From Rhynochetos jubatus (lineage: Eukaryota > Chordata > Aves > Eurypygiformes > Rhynochetidae), in the NCBI GenBank assembly GCA_027574665.1, contig CM050676.1, positions 1,168,157 through 1,232,156 on the forward strand: a DNA stretch of 64,000 nt. Direction: 5' to 3'. The translations under genes were made by a program, and so were the position numbers. Under the pieces are notes generated by a model. It saw nothing but the letters and a program-made list of their open reading frames with translations. It was not told the origin of the DNA and searched no databases. Below, piece by piece: positions 37,148 to 47,905 of the stretch (position 1 is the stretch's first letter; each line of letters begins with the position of its first letter).

Positions 37148-37978
37148 AAAACGCTGCCTTAAAACAGGGGGTCGGCCTGGCTTTTCTTTAAAGCAAGCAG
37201 CGAATATCCGTTAAAATATTCCTTGGAAAATCCCAGCTCGGCGTGTTTCACAAGCTGGCGCGTGCACACGGCGGGGCAGTGTAGGCTGAACTTATCCCTA
37301 CAGCCACTGGGACGCCGTAAGAAGGAACACACGGATTTATACCCGCTCTCTCGCGACATGGACATCGACGGTGAGTTGTGTGGCCGATGGTTCTGCTCCG
37401 ACCGGCCGCACAGACGCGGTGGTGACGTTCTAGGCTGCTGCACAGCTTCCGAGCGGATGGGAGAAGCTCGGATTTAGCCTCTAGTCCGTACAACTAACAT
37501 CGGGTGGGTTAGGAAACTACCCCTGCGTTACCCTTTCGAAGGTCAGGCAGTGGCACAACCCGAACAGCTTCACTTTTCCTGCTACTTCTCTTCCTGCAGT
37601 TTCGCTCTCATGACAGAAGTAAAGGTTGCGGAGCGCAGCCCGTGTTCGACGCGCCGGTGCTGAAAGGAACGCCTCCGGAGCCCGAGGTCTGAAATTCTGG
37701 TTCCAGCGTTCCTGTTTTCGTTCTGACGGGTACACTGTAGATCTCCTCCTGCAGATAGCGACACGAGTCAAGCTGTCTTGTGCGAGCCCGTGGAGCTCGA
37801 CGGGAGCTCACCCGAGCCACGCGCGTGCGGCTGAGCGTCTGCTGGCCGCATTCTGTTGCGAGAGACGCACACGCACACGTGTGACCGTTATTTTAGGTTC
37901 TGAGAGAGAAGGAAAGAGTATTCAGCCGCTTGCTGATCCTCGCCTGGGAGAAGGCTCAGTGGGATAGAGAACGGCAGC

Positions 37979-37981
37979 ATG
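37979..37981 (+). CDS. KIAA1958-like candidate start exon (ATG only)
   Basis: GGCAGCATG|GTGAGT places a start codon directly at a strong donor. Splicing to the acceptor at 38713-38714 is phase 0 and gives MSKAVGDGSRSDTGS before the conserved domain. The leader (about 37600-37978) is CpG-rich. This is inference: other start exons, for example via the CpG island at 33.4 kb, or an unspliced start at 38469, are possible. Confidence 0.4.
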
Positions 37982-40900
37982 GTGAGTATTTTATAGATCT
38001 GTGATACCACAGACCATTGTTTCTAACAGAATCAGTGACAGAATTCACCGCTGTAGGTTTTTTAACAGCAAATTTATATCTGTGGGTGCCAGATCCACGT
38101 TTCGGTTTCTGAAAATCATCCCACGAGTTGCTTCTTCATGTACCTGATTTCCCTTTGCCATGTGAGAGCCCTGTTGGCAGGGGAGGGGAGGCTGAGAAGC
38201 TGATTCCTGACACTTTCCCTGGCTGTTTTCCGTAAGCGAGCACGGAATTGTCCGTGGGTATGAGCTTGCTCGGGTCACAGGACTCAGCCTTGCAAACAAG
38301 AGCCCTGCGCGGGGTGCCCTTCCGTTTGCCGAGGCCGCTGCTGGGGCGGGTTGGTGGGACGTTCGCCCCGGTCGTGCTCTGGATTCCGAACACACGGGAG
38401 CAGCTCCTCTGGGGGACGATAAGGTCTTAAGCTGAGCTACTTGCCCAGGACTGGGAGAGAGTCGGTACTTGGATTGGCCCTGGAATAGGCTCGCCATTCC
38501 GGCACCGTGCCTACAGGCTGACCTCCAGGCCTTACCGCGGCCACGTTTGGTTATTTATTTTAGAGAACATGCTAATTGGTTTTTAAAAGGAATCCTTGGA
38601 GGAATTCCTGATCTACGACTGTTACTCTATGAGGTGGGGCTGGAGGCAGTCCCCAGGACTGCTGTTTCACGCACGTCCTCTTTCAGTGCGGTTACATCCA
38701 ACACGTTTTTACAGAGCAAGGCCGTCGGGGACGGGAGCCGCAGCGACACCGGTTCGCTTCACCGGGATCTCTCCAACCTCGTGACCTGGGCACACACTCA
38801 CGGCACCATCTGCACTCACATCCCCGCCCTGGAAACCGGGCAGAGCGTGGGTCACCCCGGCAAGGAAAACTCCGTTCTGTGGATGTGCAGCGTTGGACAC
38901 GCCTATCACTGGCGGTGTGGAAGGTTGTCTGTCTGGAGCGGGGAAAAGAATAAAGCTAGAGAAAAGAGAAGGCCGTCGGCAGCGGCGGAGGCTTCGCTGA
39001 GGGAGGCTGATTTACAGGAGAAGAGGCTCCGGGAGACCCCGTCCGTGGAGCGGGCTAAAGGAGACGCCGTCCGCCCAGGGTCGTACAGCAGATCGTCAGG
39101 GCTCGCTCAGCAGAAAGACAACACGGTCTACGTGATCCGTAATGAACCGTCCCTCGGAGGAAATGAAAACCCCAGCAAATCCGTGAGACCGTACCTTGCA
39201 GCAGAGCAGTGCTCGTCCGTACCCGGCGGTGAAATCAAAACCAACAGACGTAAGGTGAAGCTGGAAAGCCACGAAGATCCTCAAAGCGTCTTGGATGAGG
39301 AAAGGTGTGTATCCGATGGAGACGACCAAGGAGACAGAGTCAACTGGAATATTCCGTCGGCATCCCCAGTTAAAGGCGCCGCTGCCGAGGCGGAACTGCA
39401 GATGCGTCCCATACAGAAGGTGGCATTTAACAAGCTGACAGCCACCCAGACACCAGGCTTTGACCCCGCCGGAAAGCCACACCCAGCTCTCGCCTGCGTT
39501 CAAACCCCCGCCGTCAGCAATCAGGAGAGCCTGGACAGCAGCTTGTTGAGCTCGGGTTCTCTTAATCCCGCAGGATCTGCAACCGAAGCTTCTGAGACAT
39601 GGAATTCCTCTGGGTCAACACCACCAAAAGACCACGTGAGACCCGTTCCTGTCTCCGGCACCGAAGCAAAGGCCCAGCCTGACTCACCCATCTCCATGAT
39701 GTTGTTTGAGTTTGAGGCCACGGTGGATATCCATCAGCAGCTCCAGCCGTGTCCTTCTGCGTGTAGCACACCAGGAATCAGCGTAAGGGGGAGCCCTACC
39801 CAAAACCCTGTGGAGGAGAGTCAGCCCTCGGGATCCGGGCACACGCCTCACTGCTCAGCGTCGCTGAACCTCAAGGGCAACAGCGCAGACCAGCCGCCTG
39901 CCTCGTCCGACAAAAGTAAGGGAGCCTGGAGTTTTATTCCTGGAAGGGGTCATGGGTGTGCGGGCGTGTTCGATTAATCGCTTTCCCGAAGTATTAAAGG
40001 AGGGTGGGTTCATAGAGCTGCCAAAACATGTCAGGCCTCTGATTAGCCTTCTACGATGGCACGACTAGCTGGGTGGGTGAGGGGAGAGCAGTGGGTGTTG
40101 TCGACCTCGACTTCAGCAAGGCTTTTGACACCGTCTCCCATAACATCCTCGTGGGGAAGCTTGGGAAGTGTGCGTTGGGTGAGTTGACAGTGAGGTGGGT
40201 GGAGAACTGGCCGAGTGGCGGAGCTCAGAGGGTGGTGATCGGCGGCGCAGAGTCTAGCTGGCAGCCTGTGGCTAGCGGGGTTCCTCAGGGGGTGGTACTG
40301 GGCCCAGTCCTGTTGAACATCCTCATCAGTGGCCTGGACGAAGGGACAGAGTGTGCCCTCAGCAAGTTTGGTGATGATACCAACCTGGGAGCAGGGGCTG
40401 ATGGGCTCTGCTGCCGTTCAGCGAGCCCTGGGCAGGCTGGAGAGGTGGCGGAGAGGAACCTCATGAGGTTCAACAAGGGCAAGGGTAGGAATAACCCCAG
40501 GCACCAGCACAGGCTGGGGGGCAGCTGCTGGAGAGCAGCTCTGTGGAGAAGGACCCGGGAGTGCTGGTGGGCAGCAAGTCAACCACGAGCCAGCACTGTG
40601 CCCTCGCGGCCAGGAAGGCCAATGGTACCCAGGGGTGCGTTAAGAAGAGCGTGGCCAGCAGGTCGAGAGAGGTCACCATGCCTCTCCGCTGTGCCCTGGT
40701 GAGGCCTCACCTGGAGTGCTGTGTCCGGTTCTGGGCTCCCCAGTTCCAGAAAGACAGGGAACTACTGGAGCGAGTCCAGAGGAGGGTACGAGGATGATGG
40801 GAGAACTGGAAGATCTCCCCTGTCAGGAGGGGCTGAGGGAGCTGGGTCTGTTTAGCCTGGAGAAGAGAAGGCCCAGAGGGGATCTCATCAGTGTTATAAA

Positions 40901-43900
40901 TATCGACAGGGTGGGTGTCAGGAGGATGGGGCCAGGCTCTTTTCAGTGGTGCCCAGCGACAGGACAAGGGGCAACGGGCACCAGCTGGAGCACAGAAAGT
41001 TCCACCTGTGCTTGAGGAAAAACTTCTTTGAGGGTGACAGGGCACTGGAACAGGCTGCACAGAGGGGTGGGAGCGTCTCCTTCTCTGGAGGTATTCCAAA
41101 CCCACCTGGACGCGTTCCCGTGCCATCTGCTCTAGACGAACCTGCCTTGGCAGAGAGGTTGGACTAGATGATCTCCGGAGATCCCTTCCAAGCCTGACTA
41201 TTCTGTGATTTGGGGCACTCCGGTTCTAGCGGGGATCGGGAGGTTCCCACTGTAAGCGATCTGCGCTTCAGCAGGTAAAGCCGTTCACCGAGGCGCCCAA
41301 ACGTGGCCCAGCCCCCTCCTCCTCCTCCTCCCAGCTGGAATACTCCCACCTTTTGTTTCACTTAGCACACAGGATGTTGGCTGTACGTAAGAGAGAGTCC
41401 CCATGCGGCACTGGAGTCCCAGGTGGGAAAAGATTATCAAAATGGGCTAGTTTTGTGCGGGGAGTGGGGAAGCCATCCACGACACCCATGATTTCAGCTG
41501 AGAAACGCTCGTATTTTACGCCAGACATGTATAACGCGTCCCTGGGGCCTTGACACCAGGTACAGGTATTTAATCTCATGTTTAAACACCTCAAATCAAA
41601 CGCAAACGTTGGGGTTTTTAACCATGTTAGAGTACAGCCATAAAATCTGCGTCTGTAACAGTCTGAGCGCCGGCAGGAGCTAGATCACCTTCCTTCCCAG
41701 AAAGCTCCTGGCTGCTCCCTGTTACGGATTTCTCCGCCAGCGTCCAGGCGTAAACGCCGAGGCCAATTGTTAATTTGAAGGGTAAGAGTACGTCTTTTCC
41801 ACCCAGTGGCTCAAGGCCGTGGCTCCGGCCGAGAAACAGCCCCAGCATCGTCTCTCACTTCCACACACTCAGGATGAGAATCCCAGTTCATATTCCCCAA
41901 AACCCGCTTCCTCCCACAGTCACAGTGCGACCCCGCGGCCCCATCCGTGGCACACCGGGCGCCCAGCGCTGCCGCGGCTCTGCCCCGTGCTGTTGGAATG
42001 CTTCCCTCTGAGTGCCCCTCCCAGAATCCTCTCCAGCTGCAGGCTGTATCCACGCTGCCCGTCCCGCCCCGGACATTTGTACCCATTTCTGTGTCGAAAT
42101 ACCGGCTGACCTCAGCTGGCCGAGGCGTTAAAGGGCAACAGCCCACTCCTGCAGTCAGCGGGATGCATGGTATCCTGGGAGAGAAGAGATCAGCAGGAGT
42201 ATCTGGGATCTGTGGACACTTCCAGCACCTGAACAGACTCAGGGTTGCAGACGTTGGTGCTCCGTACGGAGCCGCGACCCTGCAGGAGGCGCAGTTGGGT
42301 GTTGGTAACGTTGTTTGGCCGGGGCTGGCAACACGCGTGGTCCGTAGGGGCTGGGGATTCGTTGGGGAGTTCCTGCGCAGGAGCTGCTCCGGCCAAGAGG
42401 AACTGTGTGTGGCTCCGGCGAGGCCTCCACAGGTATTGGTTTTCCAGCCGTTCCTCATTCCCACGGAGCAGTCGGCGCGGAACAAGCTAAACCCCAAGCC
42501 AGCGGCACGGGGATCCGAGACTCCACCTCAGCCCGGCCACGGCGCTTCAAGATAACCACGTACATACCAGCACCCATGAAATAACGGTGCAAGGGGGCTG
42601 GTCCCGAGGGAGCCCTTTCCAAGCTACCCTTCTTCTGCTCTGGAAAAGCCACCGCCGAGCAGACGGAGCTTTTCCCAATGCACAGAATGGATGTCTCATG
42701 CCGCACTGATAGGGAGATGTGGTATTGCCATAGCAACGTGGGAGCGGACCCAACTGGAATCCTGGCAAGCCCTTTAAAACCCCACTTCTACCCATTCTGC
42801 TCTTCCTTACTGTCCACCCAGAACTCCTGGCTGACGGTTTTCCTTCGCACCCAGAGCTCTCCCTCTCTAAGAGCTATTTTGTAAAGACACAGTGCTTTGA
42901 AATACACGGTCCAAAAGGCCCCGTGCGGCACTTTGACCACTTCAGTGGCTGCTTAGTCCTGTGGCAGGTTGTGAGGTGCAGGTACAGGCCGCTCCCGTCC
43001 GTTTAACGGGGCAGAGTCTGGCCCCGCAGTCCCAGTAAAACATGCGCCAGGGCAGCGGTGGGTCGTTGGAAGGGTGGCGTGTCTGTCTGGGCTTGCTGGG
43101 GCTCCGCAGGCACCGCGGTCCCGAGGACCCACGAGTGCGGTCCCACAGGCAGACTCCGTGAGTCAGCTGCAGAAACAGCCGGGGTGACGTTCCGTGTCCA
43201 GCCAGGGACAGCCCAGGCTCCAGGCCCGTATCACTGGCGGAGGAGGCCCGCGGAACTCTCACCACCACTTTGCACCCCGCAGGGACAGTCTGGAATTAAA
43301 TCCCAGCAGGAGCTCAGTCCCTCCCATTCCAACACGATTCCGAAGGAAGGGGTATCTCCAGCTTGTCCCCGTGCAGCCCGCGGGTCACCAGCCACGGGAG
43401 AAGGGCCGGGGAAGGGGCCGGCCCTCTCCCTGCGCGGGCTGGCGCTGTGAGAGGAGCTGCCGGCTGCTGAGGACGCAGCTCTAAACCCAGCGGGTTTGTG
43501 AAAGCCCCGTGGTCTCCGAATCACTTTTAAAGGGAAGGCGGATGTCACTCTGCCTCTCCTGTTGCTCTTGAAAGTGCTTGCTGTCCACCAAGCTCTCTCT
43601 TCTCTTTCAGGCGTGCAGAAGAGGAACCGTAACACCGGCAGCATCAAAGCTTTCAAAGACTGGCTGGCTTTACACTGCCCTTCGGAGACGCGCGAGATCC
43701 ACACGCTGCCGCCCGAGGACCTCGATGCCTACCTGACTTTGTTCTTCAGGACGGTGAAGAGACAGGACGGCACGGATTTATCCGCCAGCTCTCTGCACTG
43801 CTTTCAGGGCAACATAGAGAGATACCTCAGGGATCACAGCTACAGCTACAGCGTGAAAGGCTTCGAATTCCGAGCATCCCAGGAAGCCTTGAAGGAGAAG

Positions 43901-44440
43901 TACCAGTACCTATCCCAGAAAGAGAGAGGGGAGGAGTGGAGTATTTTGGAGAACCTGACAGATGAGGATGTGGGAAACCTTTGTGAGAAGGGAATTCTGA
44001 GTAAGACGCACCCTCAGGGCTTTCTGCGCCTCATGTTCACCACCATCGTTCGGGGCTTCGGGGCACATACCCACAGTCGGATCCCCAGCGTGTACTGGGG
44101 CCAGCTGGTGCTGAGAAAGAGCGAGGGAGAGCTGGAATACTTGGAGTGGAAGGATGATCTGGGTGCGGAGGGAAACGCAGGGCAGGAGGGTCCTCGGCTC
44201 TTTGCCAGGCCTGACAATCCAGACAGCTGTCCAGTCGTGGATTATAAGGAGTATGCTAGGAAGAGGCCCCTGGACAAGCTTCACGACTACGATCCGCTTT
44301 ATCTAGCTCCCACGCGCCTGTGGTCCGTCTGGGACCAGGTGTGGTACTGCAGGAAGTCACTGACCAAAGCCCAGATAGAAAAGATGTTGAAAACCATAAC
44401 CCAGCAAGTCAAGGGCTCGGGAAAGAAATCCCGGAAATAG
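37979..44440 (+). CDS. KIAA1958-like protein (Crypton-derived DUF3504 family)
   Basis: Two coding exons are clear and a start exon is inferred, giving about 677 residues. Near the N-terminus LSNLVTWAHTHGTICTHIP and CSVGHAYHW match the conserved start of vertebrate KIAA1958. The middle is long, low in complexity and Ser/Pro-rich. The last exon encodes a DUF3504-type domain (NTGSIKAFKDWL, LDAYLTLFFRTVKRQDGTDL, SLHCFQGNIERYL). This family descends from Crypton tyrosine-recombinase transposons. I do not see the HxxR-to-Tyr catalytic set in the C-terminal part, so it is probably a domesticated, non-recombining protein; its cellular function is unknown. A short basic tail (GSGKKSRK) ends it. The gene lies head-away from PTBP1 and convergent with MISP. 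I leave the symbol blank because KIAA1958 itself should be elsewhere in the genome. Confidence 0.85.
38715..39915 (+). CDS. KIAA1958-like exon 2 (N-terminal domain and linker)
   Basis: Acceptor TTTTTACAG (38714) and donor GACAAAA|GTAAGG (39915/39916), ending in phase 1. The frame is open throughout, 400 codons. It encodes the KIAA1958-like N-terminal motif and then an unstructured Ser/Thr/Pro/Glu-rich linker. A second acceptor, GTCCTCTTTCAG at about 38686, has a better pyrimidine tract but needs a phase-2 partner, so the 5' border is less sure than the 3' border. Confidence 0.8.
39916..43610 (+). other. KIAA1958-like intron 2
   Basis: A 3.7-kb intron carrying the CR1 insertion at 40.05-41.21 kb. 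The rest (41.2-43.6 kb) is unique sequence with open frames on both strands that have no splice or family support. Confidence 0.75.
40045..41213 (+). mobile_element. CR1 LINE, 3' third of ORF2 plus 3'UTR
   Basis: 5'-truncated CR1 in sense with its host gene. Reverse-transcriptase motifs DFSKAFDTVSHNIL, SGVPQGVVLGPVLLNILI and KFGDDTNL are readable in one frame (about 40073-40702). After frameshifts come PLRCALVRPHLECCVRFWAP and ELGLFSLEKRRPRGDLI. It ends in GATCCCTTCCAAGCCTGA and one TATTCTGTGATT terminal unit. The catalytic box reads GDD where CR1 normally has ADD. The frameshifts mark it as inactive. Confidence 0.95.
43611..44440 (+). CDS. KIAA1958-like last exon (DUF3504 domain)
   Basis: Acceptor CTTCTCTTTCAG is followed by GC GTG CAG, which completes an AGC codon with exon 2 (phase 1). 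The 276-codon open frame holds RASQEALKEKYQYLSQKER, EEWSILENLTDEDVGNLCEK, FLRLMFTTIVRGFGAHTHS and WYCRKSLTKAQIEKMLKTI, ending in TAG. The layout fits the Crypton-derived DUF3504 domain, with a catalytic-type Arg candidate in TIVRGFG but no later HxxR or clear nucleophilic Tyr context. Confidence 0.95.
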
Positions 44441-45145
44441 GGATGCTGGTTGGGTTGGGCTCTGCCGCTTGCGGTCGGAGCATGTTCCAATGCTGGTTGG
44501 GGGGTTTTAAGTAGCAGTATTTTGGCTGGGTGGGGCGGAACATCCCCCTGGGCCCTCAGGAGGTCGCATCCGCGCGGTCGCTTTGCCTCAGCTTCCGGGT
44601 TAAGTGAAAAACGTGCGTTGTTCCTCCAGTTATTGAATTGTCAAGCTCAAGAAATAGGAAACCCCTCCGTTTTCCCGTTTGGAAACGTTAACGTTCCTCG
44701 TTAAAAAGGACGCGACGTCCCGAGAGCGGCGAGGGTTCGGGAGCCGGGCCGCGCGCAGCGCGTACGCAGCGCTGGCTCTGCGGCGCGAGCCTGGGGGGGA
44801 GAGATAAGGCACAGCGGATCGTTCTGGGGTGGAGGGTGAAATGCCCTGTCTGCCAGCGGCTAAGCCGGGTCCCTCGGGAATGCTTCCCGCAAGGTTCGCG
44901 TCGTTTTCTGTAGCGAGTTGTAGGTTGAAGAAGTTGTGGTTTAAGGAGTTGTTTAGAACGGCTGACGGTGCCGGAAGCGGTCACGGGAAGGGTTTTCCAG
45001 AGCGCGTAAACACACCGCGGTGGACGCGGTCAGCTTTTGCCAGCAGTTCGAATAGGATTGGGTCAAGCCGTTGTGTTACAGCCCGGGCACGTTGTCGGGT
45101 TGTGTTGGTGACGTCAATAAAAAGAGTGTTTCGCCCCGTCGTGGC
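44441..45145 (+). other. KIAA1958-like 3'UTR
   Basis: Runs from the TAG to just past the polyadenylation signal. It includes a small CpG-dense patch at about 44695-44795 (CGAGAGCGGCGAGGGTTCGG, CCGCGCGCAGCGCGTACGC), unusual for a 3'UTR. Confidence 0.6.
45116..45121 (+). terminator. Polyadenylation signal of the KIAA1958-like gene
   Basis: AATAAA in GACGTCAATAAAAAGAGTG, followed by a GT-rich tract (TGCTCTGTTGGTCTGGTC) that suits cleavage about 20 nt later. It is the first canonical hexamer noticed after the stop. Confidence 0.7.
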
Positions 45146-46615
45146 TGCTCTGTTGGTCTGGTCTAGCCCAGACGGAGCCGGGGACCCCAAACCGGCAGGG
45201 AACGGCCTCGCTCCTGGGGCTCAGTCTGCGCCCATCGCTAGCGTTACGGAGCTGCTCCGGGGGGATTTGGGCTGTTTGGGAACCTCGTTCCTGGTTTCTT
45301 AATGAGGTCTTTGTGGCCAAACCCTTTGCCAGGTGCCAGTATCAACCAGTAACCACCAGGTGTTTGAAGAGCCGTAAACCCAGACCAGCTCACCTGCTCG
45401 GGGGGTGGCTGCCACCTTCCCTCATGCTGCAGAGCGGAGCCAGCGTGACGACAGCCGTGGCCACCAGCGCCCGAGCCAGGCTAGCCACAGCCCCGTGCCC
45501 ACCGGCCAGAACCCCCTCTGACCCCCATCAGAGCTAACGAGCCTTTGCTTCCCTCTGTGCTGATTATTTAGGCCACACCCAGAGCTCGTTAGCGCAAGGC
45601 CCCTTCCTCAAAAACCCGGCCAAGGGGACAGGGAGAGGGATGCCAGGGGCGCTGGGAAGCGGGAGTAACGGATCGCCTGGCAAACCCAGGCTCGCTGCAC
45701 TGCGGATCCGGTTATGTGTGCCTGAGGGTGGGTTTAAGCTAAATTAGTTATTAATTGTGCTTTATGCAAATGAGCAGCACCTTGTAATACGCTACACTAG
45801 GCCTCGTGGGGGTGTAACCGATGCTCACGGAAGCGATGGGGCAGGGAACGGGGTTCTCTCCGCAGAACAAGGATGTAGCATTCCCCGGGGCTCTGGGCAA
45901 AGCAGCACCCAGGGATGAGGAAATCCCACCGCAGGCTGTGCTGGGGGCAGCGTCCGGAGCAAACAGGCTGTTTGGGGGGGACTGGGGGGTGCGCTTTGGG
46001 GGGGGGGGGGGGGGGGGCAGCGATAGCCTCAGCTCGTGCCGCGCCGTGGTGACAGACGTGGTGACGCTTCACGGCTGCAGCCGGGCTAAAAGGGACCTCT
46101 TCAGGGTTCGTTTTTTGGGTGAAACGCGTCTGTGTTTGGTGGAAAAGGATTTCTAGGAACATCTTTTCCCGCGAGAAGCAGGTCCGAGTGCCCTGGGCTC
46201 ACGCTCCAGCCCTGGGGCCAGCGGAGATGCCGGCTGGGCCGCTGTCGCCTGGGGGTGGGGGTGCGGAGCCCTGTGTCCTGGGCAAACGGGGCTCCTGCTC
46301 CAGCCCTGCGCTTCCCGGGAGGAAGGGGGACACGGGGGGGATCACCCCAGGGTTACGCGGTTGGGTGGAGCCGGAGGAAGGGGGCAACTGCCTGACACCC
46401 CCACACACACCATGGGGATGGAGGGCTCCTCCAGCCACGCTGTAGCCAGCCCTGAGCGGGGGTTACAGCCCCGTGACCCCCGGGGGTCCGAGCGGGCCCC
46501 GGTCGGTGCTTGGGAACGTTCCGCACATCCTGCTGCCCTTCCCGTGCCCGTGGGGGAGGGGTTTGACGCCCTCCGCACCCCCCCCCGGCCCCGGCCTCCC
46601 CCACTGCCCCCACCC
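45146..46615. other. Convergent spacer between KIAA1958-like gene and MISP
   Basis: Unique GC-rich sequence with a poly-G run at about 46000-46017. No coding exon is recognised. Confidence 0.5.
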
Positions 46616-47022
46616 CACGTGGGTACCCAGGGCTGCCCACCCCCCCCGCTGCCCCCACGCTCTCCCCTTGGATACCCAGGGCTGCCCACCCCCTCCCCTG
46701 GGGTACCCAGGGATGCCCACCCCCCCTGCTGCCCCCACCCCCCTGGGGTACCCGGGGCTGCCCACCCCCCCTGCCGCCCCCACCCCCCTGGGGTACCCGG
46801 GGCTGCCCACCCCCCTCCTTGGGTACCCAGGGATGCCCACACCCTCCCCTGGGGTACCCGGGGCTGCCCACCCCCCCCGCCGCGCCCACCCCCTTGGGGT
46901 ACCCGGGGCTGCCCACCCCCTCCCCTGGGGTACCCAGGGATGCCCACCCCCCCTGCCGCCCCCACCCCCCTGGGGTACTCAGGGATGCCCACCCCCTCCC
47001 CTGGGGTACCCAGGGATGCCCG
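46616..47022. repeat. GGTACCC-containing minisatellite, about 11 cores
   Basis: The core TGGGGTACCCRGGGMTGCCC recurs at about 46619, 46668, 46699, 46743, 46788, 46817, 46849, 46896, 46926, 46972 and 47002, separated by C-rich spacers of two sizes so that spacing alternates near 30 and 45 bp. The core is part-palindromic. Stop-free frames on both strands here come from the repeat. Confidence 0.92.
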
Positions 47023-47818
47023 CGGGCGCGCGGGGCTCGCGCTGCCTGCGCGCTCGCCGCTCGCCATCTAGCGACAGCGGGGGGGCCGGGCAGGGAGTTG
47101 GGGGGGGGGCGCAACCGGGTGTGGGGGGCGCAGCCGGACCCGTCGCTTTCCCTGCTACCCGCGGCCAGGAACCCCGCCGACCCCTGCTCCACGGCGCCGC
47201 GTCCCTCCGGGGCTGCTCCGCGCCCGGCGCCGTGTCCCCACCCCCCCCCTCCACGGCAGCCTCCCCCCAGGCGGGGGAGGCAGCGGCTCTTTAATCAATT
47301 AAAGCCCGTAATGAGCGTTTACACGTGTATTCTGCCCCTGCGGCCCAGCAGATCCCGAGTGAAGCTGCAACGGCGATATCCCGGTTGGATGCTGATCCAA
47401 AAACGAGCCCAGGGTCGTCCCCCCGCCCCCCCCCAGGTTGCTGCCTGGTGTCGGGTCACCTCAAAACCTGAACCCCGTCGGGATGAACCAGGGATAATCC
47501 AGGGGCACGGCTTCCAGGGAGAATGCAGTTAAATTACCGTATGATTGCCTCCGGCTGGCTCCGTGCGGAGTAATTAAAAGAAAAGCGATTCCCATTTTTC
47601 CCCTCTTGAGGAAAAAAAGGGATTTGCCCCCCCCCACCGTGGAGGGGGGAGCGCGGGAGCATCATCAGGTATTAAAAACGGGAGCGATTCGCAGCCTACG
47701 AGTCTCGGATTCGCGTGCCGGCAGCGGAGCTGGGCAGGGAATTCCGGTCCGTTGGACCCGCACGGGGCCAAATCTGGTGGGTCCCAGGATTGGGGGGGGG
47801 GGGCCATGGGGGTGTCCC
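47023..47818 (-). other. MISP 3'UTR region and spacer
   Basis: Sequence just downstream of the MISP stop. The only polyadenylation-like hexamer noticed on the minus strand is ATTAAA (plus-strand TTTAAT at 47289-47294), which would give a 3'UTR of about 530 nt. A CpG-rich patch lies at 47025-47230. Confidence 0.35.
47289..47294 (-). terminator. Possible MISP polyadenylation signal (ATTAAA)
   Basis: Minus-strand GATTAAAGAG is the common variant hexamer, at a plausible distance from the stop at 47819. No canonical AATAAA was seen between them. Confidence 0.3.
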
Positions 47819-47905
47819 TCAGTCCTCGTCCCGGATGTACTGCCCGGCCTCCCAGCGCTGGGCCATGGCGCTCTTGTGCCGGGTCACCCTGGTGCTTTCC
47901 ACCAC
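47819..47905 (-). CDS. MISP: MISP last coding exon (87 nt)
   Basis: Acceptor GGTTCCGGCAG. Encodes VVESTRVTRHKSAMAQRWEA then GQYIRDED and TGA. The VTRHKxAMAxRWE block is the family's C-terminal signature. Confidence 0.96.
   Translation of the reverse strand: MVESTRVTRHKSAMAQRWEAGQYIRDED

Noticed and set aside
37356-37368. ATGGACATCGACG before GTGAGT as the start exon of the KIAA1958-like gene
   Set aside because: It ends in phase 1, whereas the available exon 2 acceptors need phase 0 or 2. It could still belong to another transcript.
46342-47532. Collagen-like Gly/Pro-rich open frames
   Set aside because: Produced by the GGTACCC minisatellite; they occur on both strands.
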